The position numbers were made by a program, and so were the translations under genes. Shown one piece after another: positions 13,756 to 22,912 of a stretch of 37,399 nt of DNA. Below the pieces are notes generated by a model that did not search any database, was not told where the DNA came from, and was given only the letters and a program-made list of their open reading frames with translations. Within the stretch, counting starts at the first letter, position 1. Every line of letters starts with the position of its first letter. Source of the DNA: an uncultured Bacilli bacterium. Lineage in GTDB: Bacteria > Bacillota_I > Bacilli_A > RF39 > UBA660. The stretch is from positions 1-37,399 of the forward strand of contig CANRPT010000011.1 in NCBI GenBank assembly GCA_947632565.1. Reading direction: 5' to 3'.

Positions 13756-15131
13756 TAAGATTTTTTTATTTCTTTTATTAATTGTTTTTTTAGTATTCTT
13801 TCACCATTTTTAGCACCAGTTCCTAGTGCTGCTATTTCTGTATTTGTTTGATCTTCTAACCAAGAAAAATATTCCCTTATATATTTATTAAAATAATAAT
13901 CATCAAACATTCCTTTTGTTTCAGAATATTCTAACCCTAAATGTTGAAAAAAATTCAAATACAAACTAGAAGGTGTATTGATACGACAATTATTCTGTAA
14001 TTTATGAATATCTAAATCAAAAATTCTTCTTTCCATTTTGGTAACCGTTGTTTGTTCTGATTGATCAAATATAGTATTCGGTGGAAAATCATTATCAACC
14101 CATGGTAAATCAAGTAATCTAGTTTCATATTCATGAATTCCTTTTGATTTATGAAATAATCGCTCTAGTTCCAATGCTTCCAATAAGGTTACCTCATTAG
14201 GATCTTTTGCCCGATAGTCTTTCCCAAATAATTGCTTAAGATAATAATCAGGAACACGAGCCATCCACTTTTTTACTAACTCTGGTTTTAAATAATTGCC
14301 ATAACATTCAACATCACCTTTACATGGATAACCACCATACATAGAAGCCAAATTAATCTGTGTCCACGTAAGTTCATCACCACTACCATAGCTACCTGTA
14401 TAAATAAAATCTCCAGATTTTGTGATATTACTGATTCGAATGGGAAATGGTCTAATTACCATAATTGTTTGTAGCAATCTTTCACTAGAGATACCACTAT
14501 CAGCTAATAATTGGGTAGTAGAAACATTTCTACTAGTTACATAAGGATAATTACCACTGTGGTTTAAACATAAATCACAGCCTTGAGATCCCTCCAATAT
14601 AGTATACTCATTCTCATTATCAAGATGTTTATAAAGCTTATCCATCCATTCATCATTCGATAGTTTCATTGCATTTTTATAATCCTTAAAAAAATCTAAG
14701 ACTGGATAGCGAATTACTTTCTCTTGAATAACAGCTCCACATCCTTTAAAGGTAGAACCTGTCTTTATATTTTTTCTTTCATATTCCTTATGTCTTTCAT
14801 CTATTAATGGAACTAGTTCATGAACATATATTTTTCTATTACCCAAATATTTTTGAGTCTGTTCATATTCTTCTTTAAAAACTTCCATATCAATTGCAGA
14901 ACCTGGACCAATAAAAAGTTCTGTATTAGGATTTACCGATGATACAGGAATATTTCGAAAAATCGTTTTATTTCCTTTTTCATCTAAAAAAGTATGTCCA
15001 GCATTTGGCATACAATTGGTAATAGATGCACCTAACTGAATTTTCGAATCTGTCGCTATTTCTCCAACTACTTTAGCTTTGCCACAGCTTCCAGCTGCTC
15101 CATCTATTACTGATATTACATTTTTTAACAT
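13755..15131 (-). CDS. Adenylosuccinate synthetase-like enzyme with PurZ-type Asp-to-Ser substitution
   Basis: The 458-residue protein has the PurA fold signatures: NAGHT with the catalytic His (H46), GPGSAIDMEVF, the STFKGCGAVIQEKV block (PurA: TTGRGIGPAYEDK), EGSQG (180-184) and YPYVTSRN (195-202). The N-terminal GDEGKGK loop of PurA reads GSCGKAK (14-20), so the catalytic Asp is Ser15 and the next Glu is Cys16. PurA joins IMP and aspartate using GTP. From memory, phage PurZ enzymes, which use dGMP on the way to 2-aminoadenine, lack this Asp and carry a small residue there. The gene has its own promoter and an AGGGGGAA ribosome site. It is much diverged from housekeeping PurA, so substrate and role are open. 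Confidence 0.8.
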   Translation of the reverse strand: MLKNVISVIDGAAGSCGKAKVVGEIATDSKIQLGASITNCMPNAGHTFLDEKGNKTIFRNIPVSSVNPNTELFIGPGSAIDMEVFKEEYEQTQKYLGNRKIYVHELVPLIDERHKEYERKNIKTGSTFKGCGAVIQEKVIRYPVLDFFKDYKNAMKLSNDEWMDKLYKHLDNENEYTILEGSQGCDLCLNHSGNYPYVTSRNVSTTQLLADSGISSERLLQTIMVIRPFPIRISNITKSGDFIYTGSYGSGDELTWTQINLASMYGGYPCKGDVECYGNYLKPELVKKWMARVPDYYLKQLFGKDYRAKDPNEVTLLEALELERLFHKSKGIHEYETRLLDLPWVDNDFPPNTIFDQSEQTTVTKMERRIFDLDIHKLQNNCRINTPSSLYLNFFQHLGLEYSETKGMFDDYYFNKYIREYFSWLEDQTNTEIAALGTGAKNGERILKKQLIKEIKKS

Positions 15132-15173
15132 ATTTTCCCCCTAAGTCACATAATGATTTTTCTGTTTCTTTTT

Positions 15174-15201
15174 ATTATATCAAAAAAAAGAACTATATCA
15201 A
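15174..15201 (-). promoter_or_regulatory. Promoter of the purA-like gene, overlapping the rplQ terminator
   Basis: On the minus strand TTGATA (15196-15201) and a perfect TATAAT (15174-15179) are separated by 16 bases. The -35 lies inside the terminator stem-loop of the ribosomal operon. Confidence 0.7.
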
Positions 15202-15207
15202 TAGTTC
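15182..15207 (-). terminator. Terminator of the S10-spc-alpha operon after rplQ
   Basis: A 7 bp perfect stem (GAACTAT / ATAGTTC) with a 4-base loop is followed on the minus strand by eight T, 8 bases after the rplQ stop codon. Confidence 0.9.
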
Positions 15208-15214
15208 ATTTTCC

Positions 15215-15559
15215 TTATTTTACTAATTGTAAAATAACCATTAGGGCATCGTCGCCTTTTCTTTCTGTTGTTTTTAAAATTCTAGTATAACCACCATTAC
15301 GGTCTTTATAACGAACTGCTAAGTCGTCAAATACTTTTTTTACCGCTTCTGTATCATTTTGTAAGAATGCTAAAGCTTTTCTTCTAGATACTAAGCTTCC
15401 ATTTTTACCATAAGTAATCATTTTATCAACAAAACTACGAACTTCTTTTGCTCTTGTTTCTGTTGTAGTAATTGCTTCATGCATGATAACATCTTTTACT
15501 TGGTTTGCAAGTAAACTTCTTCTATGCTTGTTATCACGACCTAATTTTCTATATGCCAT
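15215..15559 (-). CDS. rplQ: 50S ribosomal protein L17
   Basis: The 114-residue protein starts [20 protein letters not shown] and contains the [21 protein letters not shown] block typical of L17, ending in the ILQLV strand. It binds the 50S subunit near the tunnel exit. It is the last gene of the operon, 18 bases after rpoA with AAGGAGGAG upstream, and is followed by a strong terminator. In most Bacilli ecfA1 would come next; here an insertion intervenes. Confidence 0.97.
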   Translation of the reverse strand: MAYRKLGRDNKHRRSLLANQVKDVIMHEAITTTETRAKEVRSFVDKMITYGKNGSLVSRRKALAFLQNDTEAVKKVFDDLAVRYKDRNGGYTRILKTTERKGDDALMVILQLVK

Positions 15560-15577
15560 CTTGCTCCTCCTTACTTA

Positions 15578-16528
15578 TTAATCTTCATCACGAAGTACTA
15601 ATCCTAAGTCTCTTACTTTATCTAATACTTCTTTTAATGATTTTTTTCCTAAGTTACGAATCTTCATCATATCTGATTCAGATTTGTTAACAAGGTCTTG
15701 TAATGTATGAACTCCAGCACGTTTTAAGCAATTGTAAGCACGAACTGAAAAATCTAAATCTTCGATTGTTGTTTCTAATGCTTTCATTTTTGGATCTTCT
15801 GTTTTCTCAATCATGATTCCACTCATATCTGCAATACTACTTAAATCTGTTAAAATTTCAAAGTGTTCAATTAAAATACGAGATGCCAAAGCCACTGCTT
15901 CTTCTGGTCTTATAGAACCATTTGTCCATACACTTAATACTAATTTATCATAATTTTCATTTTGTCCTACACGAGCTGGTTCTACTTCGTAAGCAACTCT
16001 TTCAATCGGAGAATATAGAGAGTCGATTGCAATTGTTCCGACTTTTTTGTCTGATAATAACTTCTTATTATCATCACTTTTTACATATCCTCTACCATTA
16101 CCTACTGTCATTTCCATGATTAATTTTCCACCTTTTGATAAGGTAGCAATTTCTTTCTCAGGATTTAAAATTTCAATATCGCTATCATGCTCGATATCTC
16201 CAGCTGTAACAACTCCTTCTTTAGTTGCATTTAGACGAATTACTTTATTTTCCTCTGTATGATTTTTGATCACAATTCCTTTTAGATTTAAAACAATTAA
16301 TGCAACATCTTCTCTTACTCCATCAATTGTTTGGAATTCATGAGAAACTCCTTCAATCTTTACACTTGTAATTGCACTACCTGGTAAACTAGATAGCATT
16401 ACTCTTCTTAATGCATTTCCTAAAGTAGTACCAAAACCTCTTTCAAGTGGTTCTAGTTCAAATTTTCCATAAAAATTACTTTCTACATTTTCTACGATTT
16501 TGTATACTGGTTTTTCAAATTGTAACAT
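15578..16528 (-). CDS. rpoA: DNA-directed RNA polymerase subunit alpha
   Basis: The 316-residue protein has the alpha N-terminal assembly domain (LEPLERGFGTTLGNALRRVM, residues about 25-45) and a complete C-terminal domain (about 250-310: DLDFSVRAYNCLKRAGVHTL and IRNLGKKSLKEVLDKV). The C-terminal domain contacts UP elements and activators. It sits between rpsK and rplQ with AAGGAGG upstream of the ATG, the usual alpha-operon position. Confidence 0.98.
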   Translation of the reverse strand: MLQFEKPVYKIVENVESNFYGKFELEPLERGFGTTLGNALRRVMLSSLPGSAITSVKIEGVSHEFQTIDGVREDVALIVLNLKGIVIKNHTEENKVIRLNATKEGVVTAGDIEHDSDIEILNPEKEIATLSKGGKLIMEMTVGNGRGYVKSDDNKKLLSDKKVGTIAIDSLYSPIERVAYEVEPARVGQNENYDKLVLSVWTNGSIRPEEAVALASRILIEHFEILTDLSSIADMSGIMIEKTEDPKMKALETTIEDLDFSVRAYNCLKRAGVHTLQDLVNKSESDMMKIRNLGKKSLKEVLDKVRDLGLVLRDED

Positions 16529-16549
16529 GAAACTAACCTCCTTATTTAA

Positions 16550-16933
16550 TTACCCACGTGGGCGTTTTGGTGGACGACATCCGTTATGTGGAATTGGAGT
16601 TTCATCTGAGATGGCTGTTACTTCTAATCCAGCAGTTTGCAATGAACGAATTGCTGTTTCACGTCCAGGACCCATCCCTTTTACTCTTGCTTCAACTTTA
16701 CGCATTCCCATATCATAGGCTGCCTTTCCTGCTGCTTCTGCTGCCATACCAGCTGCAAATGGGGTAGATTTTTTACTACCTTTGAATCCAATTGCTCCAC
16801 TAGATGCCCAACTAATTGCATTTCCTTCTTTATCACAGACAGTTACGATTGTATTATTGAATGTTGCATGGATATAAGCAATTCCTTCAGGTACATTCTT
16901 TTTGACTTTTCTTTTTCTAGTTTTATAAGCCAT
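16550..16933 (-). CDS. rpsK: 30S ribosomal protein S11
   Basis: The 127-residue S11 includes [19 protein letters not shown], the [15 protein letters not shown] block and the ending [18 protein letters not shown], all of standard length. It lines the platform of the 30S subunit near the 3' end of 16S rRNA. It lies between rpsM and rpoA with AAAGGAGG upstream of the start. Confidence 0.98.
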   Translation of the reverse strand: MAYKTRKRKVKKNVPEGIAYIHATFNNTIVTVCDKEGNAISWASSGAIGFKGSKKSTPFAAGMAAEAAGKAAYDMGMRKVEARVKGMGPGRETAIRSLQTAGLEVTAISDETPIPHNGCRPPKRPRG

Positions 16934-16960
16934 AAGTCTTTCCTCCTTTATTTCAATTTA

Positions 16961-17326
16961 TTATTTCTTTTTATTCGCAATTGTTTTAGGTTTTCCTTTA
17001 CGAGTACGGGCATTTCTATTTGTTCTTTGTCCTCTTACAGGTAATCCTCTCTTATGACGGGTTCCTTGATAAGAATTAATTTCCATCTTGGTTTTAATAT
17101 TCATGTTTACTTCACGACGAAGATCACCTTCTGTTAAGTATTTATTTACTTCATCACGAATTCTAGATAATTCATCATTATCTAAATCTTTTGCTTTTTT
17201 CGTTGGTTCTACTTTCGCATCCTTACAAATTGTAAGACCTAAGTTTCTACCAATTCCATAAATACTTGTTAATGCAATAGAAATATGTTTCTCATTTGGA
17301 AGATCGATTCCTTTAATACGTGCCAT
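16961..17326 (-). CDS. rpsM: 30S ribosomal protein S13
   Basis: The 121-residue S13 begins [20 protein letters not shown] and has the TYPICAL GIGRN turn, the [12 protein letters not shown] segment and the basic tail [20 protein letters not shown] that reaches the P-site tRNA. It is downstream of rpmJ with TAGGAGGTG 7 bases before the start. Confidence 0.98.
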   Translation of the reverse strand: MARIKGIDLPNEKHISIALTSIYGIGRNLGLTICKDAKVEPTKKAKDLDNDELSRIRDEVNKYLTEGDLRREVNMNIKTKMEINSYQGTRHKRGLPVRGQRTNRNARTRKGKPKTIANKKK

Positions 17327-17344
17327 AAATACACCTCCTATTTA

Positions 17345-17458
17345 TTATCCTTGTTTTTGTTTGTGCTTTGGATTTTCACAAATAATTCTGACTTTACCTT
17401 TTCTTTTGACTACTTTACATTTTGCACAAATTGGTTTTACTGATGCTTTTACTTTCAT
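17345..17458 (-). CDS. rpmJ: 50S ribosomal protein L36
   Basis: This 37-residue gene lies between infA and rpsM. The protein begins [20 protein letters not shown] and ends in a KHKQKQG tail. The Cys/His pattern of zinc-binding L36 is intact (C11, C14, C27, H32). The start has TAGGAGGG upstream, overlapping the infA stop. It is the normal position for rpmJ. Confidence 0.97.
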   Translation of the reverse strand: MKVKASVKPICAKCKVVKRKGKVRIICENPKHKQKQG

Positions 17459-17469
17459 TTTTTTCCCTC

Positions 17470-17688
17470 CTACTTTCTATAGGTAATTCTCCCATGTGTT
17501 AGGTCATAAGGCGTTAATTCTACTGTTACGGTATCACCTGGTAAAATGCGAATGTAATTCATTCGGATTTTACCAGAAACATGGGCTTCTACAATATGTT
17601 CATTTTCAAGTTTTACTTTAAATTTTCCCCCAGGGATAATTTCTAAAACTTTTCCTTCCACTTCGATGATATCATCTTTCTTAGCCAT
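17470..17688 (-). CDS. infA: Translation initiation factor IF-1
   Basis: The 72-residue protein is a single OB-fold IF-1: [20 protein letters not shown] at the start, the [17 protein letters not shown] core and a [10 protein letters not shown] end. It binds the A site of the 30S subunit during initiation. It starts 4 bases after the map TGA stop, and the ribosome site (GGGAGAG) lies inside the end of map, so translation is probably coupled. Confidence 0.97.
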   Translation of the reverse strand: MAKKDDIIEVEGKVLEIIPGGKFKVKLENEHIVEAHVSGKIRMNYIRILPGDTVTVELTPYDLTHGRITYRK

Positions 17689-17692
17689 TTCA

Positions 17693-18439
17693 TCACTCTC
17701 CCGTTAAAATTTGATAACCTTCTTTGGTTACTGCGACAGTATGTTCAAAGTGAGCTGATGGTAATCCATCATCGGTTTTAATGGTCCAATCATCATCTAA
17801 AAGATAGATATCTTCACTTCCTAAATTTAACATTGGTTCTACCGCAATTACCATTCCTTCTTTGAGGATTGGTCCTGTTCCTCTTTTTCCATAGTTTGGA
17901 ACTTCTGGTTCTTCATGAATCTTAGTTCCAACCCCATGTCCTACTAGTTCTTTTACGACTCCTAGATGATGATGTGTTGCATATTCTTCAATGGCAGCAC
18001 CAATATCTCCAATTCTAGCACCCGGCTTAATTTTCGATAAGCCTACAAACAAAGCCTTTTCCGTATGCTCTAGAAGATATTGAATTCCTTCATTTACATC
18101 TCCAACTGGATAACTCCAAGCAGAGTCGCCATGATATCCTTTATAGCATGCTCCAATATCAATCGATATGATATCTCCATTTTTCAATTTTCTATTTCCA
18201 GGAATTCCATGTACTACCTCATCATTAATACTAGTACAGATAGAACCAGGAAACCCTTGATATCCTTTAAAAGAAGGAGTTGCATTCTGACTACGAATAA
18301 ATTCTTCTGCTAAACGATCTAATTCTTTTGTTGTGATTCCTTCTTTTAAATAAGGTTTTAGATATTGATGAGTACGATAAACTATGTTACCTGCTTCTTT
18401 TAATAACTCTATTTCTCTTTTACTTTTTATAGTAATCAT
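17693..18439 (-). CDS. map: Methionine aminopeptidase, type I
   Basis: The 248-residue enzyme shows the five metal ligands in context: D in [14 protein letters not shown] (two Asp), H in [15 protein letters not shown], and Glu in AVEPM and near FEHTVAV. It removes N-terminal Met from new proteins. It is a type Ia-like short form without an N-terminal zinc extension. It starts 4 bases after adk, ends with tandem TGATGA stops, and sits in its usual place between adk and infA. Confidence 0.97.
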   Translation of the reverse strand: MITIKSKREIELLKEAGNIVYRTHQYLKPYLKEGITTKELDRLAEEFIRSQNATPSFKGYQGFPGSICTSINDEVVHGIPGNRKLKNGDIISIDIGACYKGYHGDSAWSYPVGDVNEGIQYLLEHTEKALFVGLSKIKPGARIGDIGAAIEEYATHHHLGVVKELVGHGVGTKIHEEPEVPNYGKRGTGPILKEGMVIAVEPMLNLGSEDIYLLDDDWTIKTDDGLPSAHFEHTVAVTKEGYQILTGE

Positions 18440-18443
18440 CTAA

Positions 18444-19094
18444 TCATCTCTTTCCTAAGATAGCTTGAATCTTACTAAAAATTTCTTCTTTGGATAATGT
18501 TCCATCTACGACTTTCAATTTCCCTTGCTTTTGATAATAATCGATTAAAGGTTGTGTTTTCTCAAAATATTCTTGATAGCGAACTTGAAAGGTTTCTTGA
18601 TTATCATCACTACGTGTATATAATTCATTTCCACAAGAATCACAGATTCCTTCTATCTTTGGTTTTAACGAGTCTATATTCATATTGTAACTTTTTCCGC
18701 AACTTTTACATAATCTACGACCAGTAATTCTATCAAGCAAAATGGAATATGGAACATCTAACTCGATGACAAAATCGATTTGACTATTTTTTTTTGCTAG
18801 CATGTCATCCAATTTTTCTGCTTGATAAAGATTTCTAGGAAAGCCATCTAATAATAAGTGAGAACAATCGATTTGATCGAGGTATCGTTCTAGTATTGCT
18901 AAGACAATATCGTCACTCACTAAACTACCGCTTTCCAATACTGCTTTGATTTTTTTTCCAAAATCACTTTCTTCTTGAGAAACTTCTCTTAATAAGTTTC
19001 CGGTTGAAATATGATTGATTTGATATGTTTCTTTTAATAACTCAGCCTGTGTTCCTTTTCCGGCTGCAGGCGGAGCAAGTAAAATAATATTCAT
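18444..19094 (-). CDS. adk: Adenylate kinase, zinc-containing type
   Basis: The 216-residue kinase has the P-loop GPPAAGKGTQ variant (APPAAGKGTQ), the NMP-binding STGNLLRE region, LLDGFPRNL, and a LID domain with four Cys (CKSCG and CDSCG) that should bind structural zinc as in many Gram-positive enzymes. It interconverts ATP + AMP and 2 ADP. The start overlaps the secY stop by one base, and the gene ends in TGA 4 bases before map. Confidence 0.97.
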   Translation of the reverse strand: MNIILLAPPAAGKGTQAELLKETYQINHISTGNLLREVSQEESDFGKKIKAVLESGSLVSDDIVLAILERYLDQIDCSHLLLDGFPRNLYQAEKLDDMLAKKNSQIDFVIELDVPYSILLDRITGRRLCKSCGKSYNMNIDSLKPKIEGICDSCGNELYTRSDDNQETFQVRYQEYFEKTQPLIDYYQKQGKLKVVDGTLSKEEIFSKIQAILGKR

Positions 19095-20374
19095 TATCTT
19101 CTCCTATAACTCTTTCGATAACTACGAGTTACTAAGCTACCTTCTAATTGTTTATAAGTCTCTAAGGCAACTCCGACTACAATTAATAATCCGGTACCTC
19201 CAATTGTTACCTGACTTGATAAAGTAATTTGATCGGATAAATTTACCAAGTTAGTAAATAAAATAGGAAGTCCAGCAATAATAATTAAGAAAATAGAACC
19301 AACCACAGTCAATCTAGAAATTACTTTTGATAAATAAGTTTCTGTTTCTTTTCCAGGTCTTACTGCTGGGATAAATCCACCATTTTGTTGGAGATTTTTG
19401 GCCATTTCTTCTGGTTTCATTTGGATAAATGTATAAAAGTATCCAAAGAAGAAGATTAAGATTGCATATAAGATAAATCCAATTGGAGTTGCATAACTTA
19501 AGTAATGATTACAGAAGTTAATGAATCCTTCTTTTCCTGTAAATTGTGCTATAGTAGATGGAATCATTAAGAAACTAGATGCAAAGATAACAGGAACCAC
19601 TCCAGCTGAATTAATTTTAATTGGCATGAAAGATTGTTCTTTTCCATAAGCACTGGTTGATTTATTGGCATATTGAATTGGTATCTTTCGATCTGCTTCT
19701 TGAATCCAAATAACTCCAATGACAATTAAGAAATATACAATCACAAATACGACAAATAGTAAGATTCCTAACCATTGTTGTAGAGATGACTCTAAAATTA
19801 AACCTTGGAAGGCTAATACAAACATAGTTGGAAGTTCCTTAATGATACCAGCCATAATAATTAAGCTCATACCATTACCAATTCCCTTTTGGGTAATCTG
19901 ATCTCCTAACCATAATGTGAAAGCAGTACCAGCTGTTAGAATCGTTGTAATATACAAGTGATCTAATGCACTGTTAGCACGGAAAAACACGAAAGAAAAG
20001 GCAAAACCTTCAATAAAGGCAAAGATAATACCTATATAACGAGTAATTTGATTAATTTTTTGTCTTCCTACCGGTCCTTCTTTGGCTAATTCACTAAAGT
20101 AAGGAATAATATCTAATTGTAATAATTGCATAATAATCGATGCTGTAATATAAGGCATAACCCCTAATGCAAAGATAGAGAAATTTTTAAGAGATCCTCC
20201 ACCCATCGCATTCATTAATTCTAGAAAACCTAGATTACTAGTGATTTCATCCGTTCCTGGAACTCGAATTGATGTTCCAATTACGAAAATCATTAATGCA
20301 CCGAGCGTAAATAAAATTCTTTGTCTTAAATCCTTATTCGTTGGTGCAAATAATTGTTTCATGGTCTGAAACAT
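19094..20374 (-). CDS. secY: Protein translocase subunit SecY
   Basis: The 426-residue membrane protein has ten predicted spans and SecY landmarks: a plug-region IFALGVMPYITASIIMQLL, QEADRKIPIQYANK in a cytoplasmic loop, FIPAVRPGKETETYL in loop C5 with the Arg-Pro-Gly used by SecA and ribosomes, and a basic C-terminal tail (SYRKSYRRR). It forms the protein-conducting channel with SecE and SecG, which are not in this window. It lies between rplO (1-base gap) and adk. Confidence 0.98.
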   Translation of the reverse strand: MFQTMKQLFAPTNKDLRQRILFTLGALMIFVIGTSIRVPGTDEITSNLGFLELMNAMGGGSLKNFSIFALGVMPYITASIIMQLLQLDIIPYFSELAKEGPVGRQKINQITRYIGIIFAFIEGFAFSFVFFRANSALDHLYITTILTAGTAFTLWLGDQITQKGIGNGMSLIIMAGIIKELPTMFVLAFQGLILESSLQQWLGILLFVVFVIVYFLIVIGVIWIQEADRKIPIQYANKSTSAYGKEQSFMPIKINSAGVVPVIFASSFLMIPSTIAQFTGKEGFINFCNHYLSYATPIGFILYAILIFFFGYFYTFIQMKPEEMAKNLQQNGGFIPAVRPGKETETYLSKVISRLTVVGSIFLIIIAGLPILFTNLVNLSDQITLSSQVTIGGTGLLIVVGVALETYKQLEGSLVTRSYRKSYRRR

Positions 20375-20375
20375 C

Positions 20376-20819
20376 TTAGATCACCTCAGCTTTACTTCCG
20401 CTCTTTTCAATTTTCTCTAAAGCACTAGTTGAGAATTTGTTTGCTTGAATCGTTAATTTCTTTTCTAAGTTTCCTTCTCCTAATACTTTAACCCCATCTA
20501 ATCCTTTTTTCACTAATCCTACTTCTTTTAATAAAGCAGGAGTAACTACCGTACCTTCATCAAATCTGTTAAAATCACTTAAGTTAATAACTGCATAAAC
20601 TGTTTTAAATTCACTATTAGAGAATCCACGTTTTGGTAAGCGTCTATATAAAGGTAATTGTCCTCCTTCAAAAGTTGCTCCTTTTCCGCCACCACTACGA
20701 GCTTTTTGACCTTTTTGACCTTTACCACTTGTTTTTCCTAAACCACTACCTGGTCCACGACCAACGATTTTCTTTTTTGTTGTAGCTCCTTCATTTGCTA
20801 CTAATTCATGTAATTTCAT
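20376..20819 (-). CDS. rplO: 50S ribosomal protein L15
   Basis: The 147-residue L15 begins [20 protein letters not shown] and shows the Gly/Lys-rich [21 protein letters not shown]-terminal extension plus the [15 protein letters not shown] motif. Its ATG overlaps the rpsE stop (TAATG). In most bacteria rpmD (L30) sits between rpsE and rplO; there is no room for it here. Confidence 0.97.
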   Translation of the reverse strand: MKLHELVANEGATTKKKIVGRGPGSGLGKTSGKGQKGQKARSGGGKGATFEGGQLPLYRRLPKRGFSNSEFKTVYAVINLSDFNRFDEGTVVTPALLKEVGLVKKGLDGVKVLGEGNLEKKLTIQANKFSTSALEKIEKSGSKAEVI

Positions 20820-21328
20820 TATCCCAAAATCTCCTCTACTTTTTTTCCTCTTAGTTTTGCAACTTCTTCTACAGATTTTACAGATTTTAAGGCATTAATC
20901 GTTGCAGTAGCCATATTTAATTTTGTACGAGATCCAAGTGATTTAGATAAAATGTCTTTTACTCCAGCTAGTTCCAAAACAGCACGTACAGATCCACCAG
21001 CGATTACTCCAGTTCCGGCAACAGCAGGTTTTAAGAAAACTTTTGCAGCTCCGTTTACTCCTGTTACTTCATGCTGAATGGTACGTCCATCAACTAAAGG
21101 TATTTTAACGATATTTTTATTGGCAGCTTGAATTGCTTTTTTAATTGCATCAGGAACTTCATTAGCTTTTCCAATTCCTAATCCAACTTGACCTTTTCTA
21201 TCCCCAACAACAACACAAGCAGAGAATCTTCTTTGACGTCCACCTTTGTTTACTTTTACAACAGATTTTACTTCAACGACTAATTCTTCTAATTGTTTTT
21301 GTTTAGGGTCATTATTTTTATTTTGCAT
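20819..21328 (-). CDS. rpsE: 30S ribosomal protein S5
   Basis: The 169-residue S5 has the double-stranded RNA-binding N-terminal domain with [20 protein letters not shown] and the [17 protein letters not shown] helix. Its C-terminal domain includes [19 protein letters not shown]. It contributes to decoding accuracy at the mRNA entry site. It follows rplR by 14 bases and is directly coupled to rplO, with rpmD absent between them. Confidence 0.97.
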   Translation of the reverse strand: MQNKNNDPKQKQLEELVVEVKSVVKVNKGGRQRRFSACVVVGDRKGQVGLGIGKANEVPDAIKKAIQAANKNIVKIPLVDGRTIQHEVTGVNGAAKVFLKPAVAGTGVIAGGSVRAVLELAGVKDILSKSLGSRTKLNMATATINALKSVKSVEEVAKLRGKKVEEILG

Positions 21329-21342
21329 AAATACCCTCCTTT

Positions 21343-21699
21343 TTAGAATTCTAATCCATTTTCACGTGCAGCGGTAGCTAAAGCTTCTACACGTCCATGA
21401 TAAAGGTATCCACCTCTATCAAATACTACTTTAGTTATTTTTGCTTTTTTTGCCTCTTCTGCTATTTTCTTTCCTACAGCAGTTGCAGCTTCTATATTTC
21501 CACCATTTTTTAGTTTTAATCCTAATGATGAAGCACTAGCTAAAGTAACACCGTTTTCATCATCAATAATTTGACAACTAATATTTTTGTTTGAACGAAA
21601 TACGCATAATCTAGGAATTTCCGTTGTTCCAAATAACTTAGAACGAACTCTTTCATGTCTCATTACACGCATTTGGTTACGAGATACTTTATTAATCAT
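21343..21699 (-). CDS. rplR: 50S ribosomal protein L18
   Basis: The 118-residue L18 includes [20 protein letters not shown], the central TLASASSL strand, and the C-terminal [19 protein letters not shown], all typical. It binds 5S rRNA together with L5. The start lies 26 bases after rplF with a GGAGGG-type ribosome site. It keeps the normal rplF-rplR-rpsE order. Confidence 0.97.
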   Translation of the reverse strand: MINKVSRNQMRVMRHERVRSKLFGTTEIPRLCVFRSNKNISCQIIDDENGVTLASASSLGLKLKNGGNIEAATAVGKKIAEEAKKAKITKVVFDRGGYLYHGRVEALATAARENGLEF

Positions 21700-21725
21700 A
21701 AGTAAACCCTCCTTCTACTTATTTA

Positions 21726-22262
21726 TTAGGCAGCTTTCTTTCCTTCTTTACGACGGATATATTCATCTTTATAACGAATTCCTTTTCCTTTATAAGGTTC
21801 AGGTTCTCTTACACTTCTAATTTCTGCTGCAAATTTTCCAACTAATACTTTATCAATACCACTTACAGTAATTTCAGTATTAGAAACTAATTCTACTTTT
21901 AAACCAGTTGGAATACTTAATTCTACTGGATGAGAATATCCAGCATTAATCACTAGTGTATTTCCTTTGACATTGAAACGATAACCTACACCAATAATTT
22001 CTAATCCTTTGGAAAAACCTTCTGTTACCCCAACAATCATATTATGAATATTGGCATTGGTTGTTCCGTGCATTGCTTTCGTTTCTTTCTCATCGTTTGG
22101 ACGAGTTACGACTAAAGTATTTTCTTCTTGTGTTAACTCAATACCACCCTTTAATTCTAATGATAATTCTCCTTTTGGTCCTTTTACAGAAACAAGATGA
22201 TTTTCATTTGTTACTGTAACACCACTAGGTACTATAATTTTTCTATTACCAATACGGCTCAT
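21726..22262 (-). CDS. rplF: 50S ribosomal protein L6
   Basis: The 178-residue L6 starts MSRIGNRKIIVPSGVTV and has the two related L6 domains, with VEIIGVGYR-like GLEIIGVGYRF in the middle and the EPEPYKGKGIRYKDEYIRRK rRNA-binding end. It binds near the sarcin-ricin loop. It follows rpsH with an AGGAGG ribosome site. Confidence 0.98.
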   Translation of the reverse strand: MSRIGNRKIIVPSGVTVTNENHLVSVKGPKGELSLELKGGIELTQEENTLVVTRPNDEKETKAMHGTTNANIHNMIVGVTEGFSKGLEIIGVGYRFNVKGNTLVINAGYSHPVELSIPTGLKVELVSNTEITVSGIDKVLVGKFAAEIRSVREPEPYKGKGIRYKDEYIRRKEGKKAA

Positions 22263-22288
22263 ACTTGCACCTCCTTATATAATGTTTT

Positions 22289-22690
22289 TTACCAAATATA
22301 AGCTAAAACTTCTCCACCTAAACCTTGTTTTCTTGCTTCTTTATCTGTCATAATTCCACTAGATGTAGATAAAATTGCGATTCCTAATCCATTTAATACT
22401 TTAGGAACTTCATCTTTCTTTGCATAAACTCTTAATCCTGGTTTAGAGATACGTTTTAATCCAGTGATAACTCTTTCTTTTTTCTCACCATATTTTAAAG
22501 TAATTAGAATCATTCCTTGTACATTTTCATCTAATACTTTATAGTCTTTAATAAATCCTTCTTCTTTTAAAATTCTAGCTAACTCTAATTTTAATTTTGA
22601 AGCAGGTACTTTTACTTCTGTATAACGCATACTATTTGCATTACGAATACGAGTTAGCATATCTGCGATTGTATCTGTTACTACAGCCAT
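22289..22690 (-). CDS. rpsH: 30S ribosomal protein S8
   Basis: The 133-residue S8 includes [20 protein letters not shown] and the C-terminal [20 protein letters not shown] block that binds helix 21 of 16S rRNA. In Gram-negatives S8 also controls its operon; no such site was identified here. It follows rpsN with AAGGAGG upstream. Confidence 0.98.
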   Translation of the reverse strand: MAVVTDTIADMLTRIRNANSMRYTEVKVPASKLKLELARILKEEGFIKDYKVLDENVQGMILITLKYGEKKERVITGLKRISKPGLRVYAKKDEVPKVLNGLGIAILSTSSGIMTDKEARKQGLGGEVLAYIW

Positions 22691-22714
22691 ATCATTAATC
22701 CTCCTTCCCAGATC

Positions 22715-22900
22715 CTACCAGCTTGATTTCTTAACACCTGGTATTTGTCCTTTACTTGCTAATTCTCTAAAACAAATACGACAAATTCCAAATTTACTCA
22801 TGACAGCATGTGGTCTTCCACATCTTTCACAACGAGTATATTCACGAACTTTAAATTTTTGTTTACGATTAGCTTTCACAATCATACTTTTCTTTGCCAT
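22715..22900 (-). CDS. rpsN: 30S ribosomal protein S14, zinc-binding short form
   Basis: The 61-residue protein is the type Z S14 with CERCGRPH and CRICFREL, i.e. the C-x2-C-x12-C-x2-C zinc site, and ends [11 protein letters not shown]. Gram-positives often keep this zinc form in the operon and a zinc-free copy elsewhere; only this one is in the window. It lies between rplE and rpsH as usual. Confidence 0.98.
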   Translation of the reverse strand: MAKKSMIVKANRKQKFKVREYTRCERCGRPHAVMSKFGICRICFRELASKGQIPGVKKSSW

Positions 22901-22912
22901 AATATCCTCCTA

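Noticed and set aside
13755-15131. Ordinary housekeeping purA
   Set aside because: The catalytic Asp and neighbouring Glu of GDEGKGK are replaced by Ser and Cys, and the sequence departs from PurA across other motifs.
15922-16262. Plus-strand open frames antisense to rpoA and ribosomal genes
   Set aside because: They lack ribosome sites and family resemblance, and mirror highly conserved genes on the other strand.
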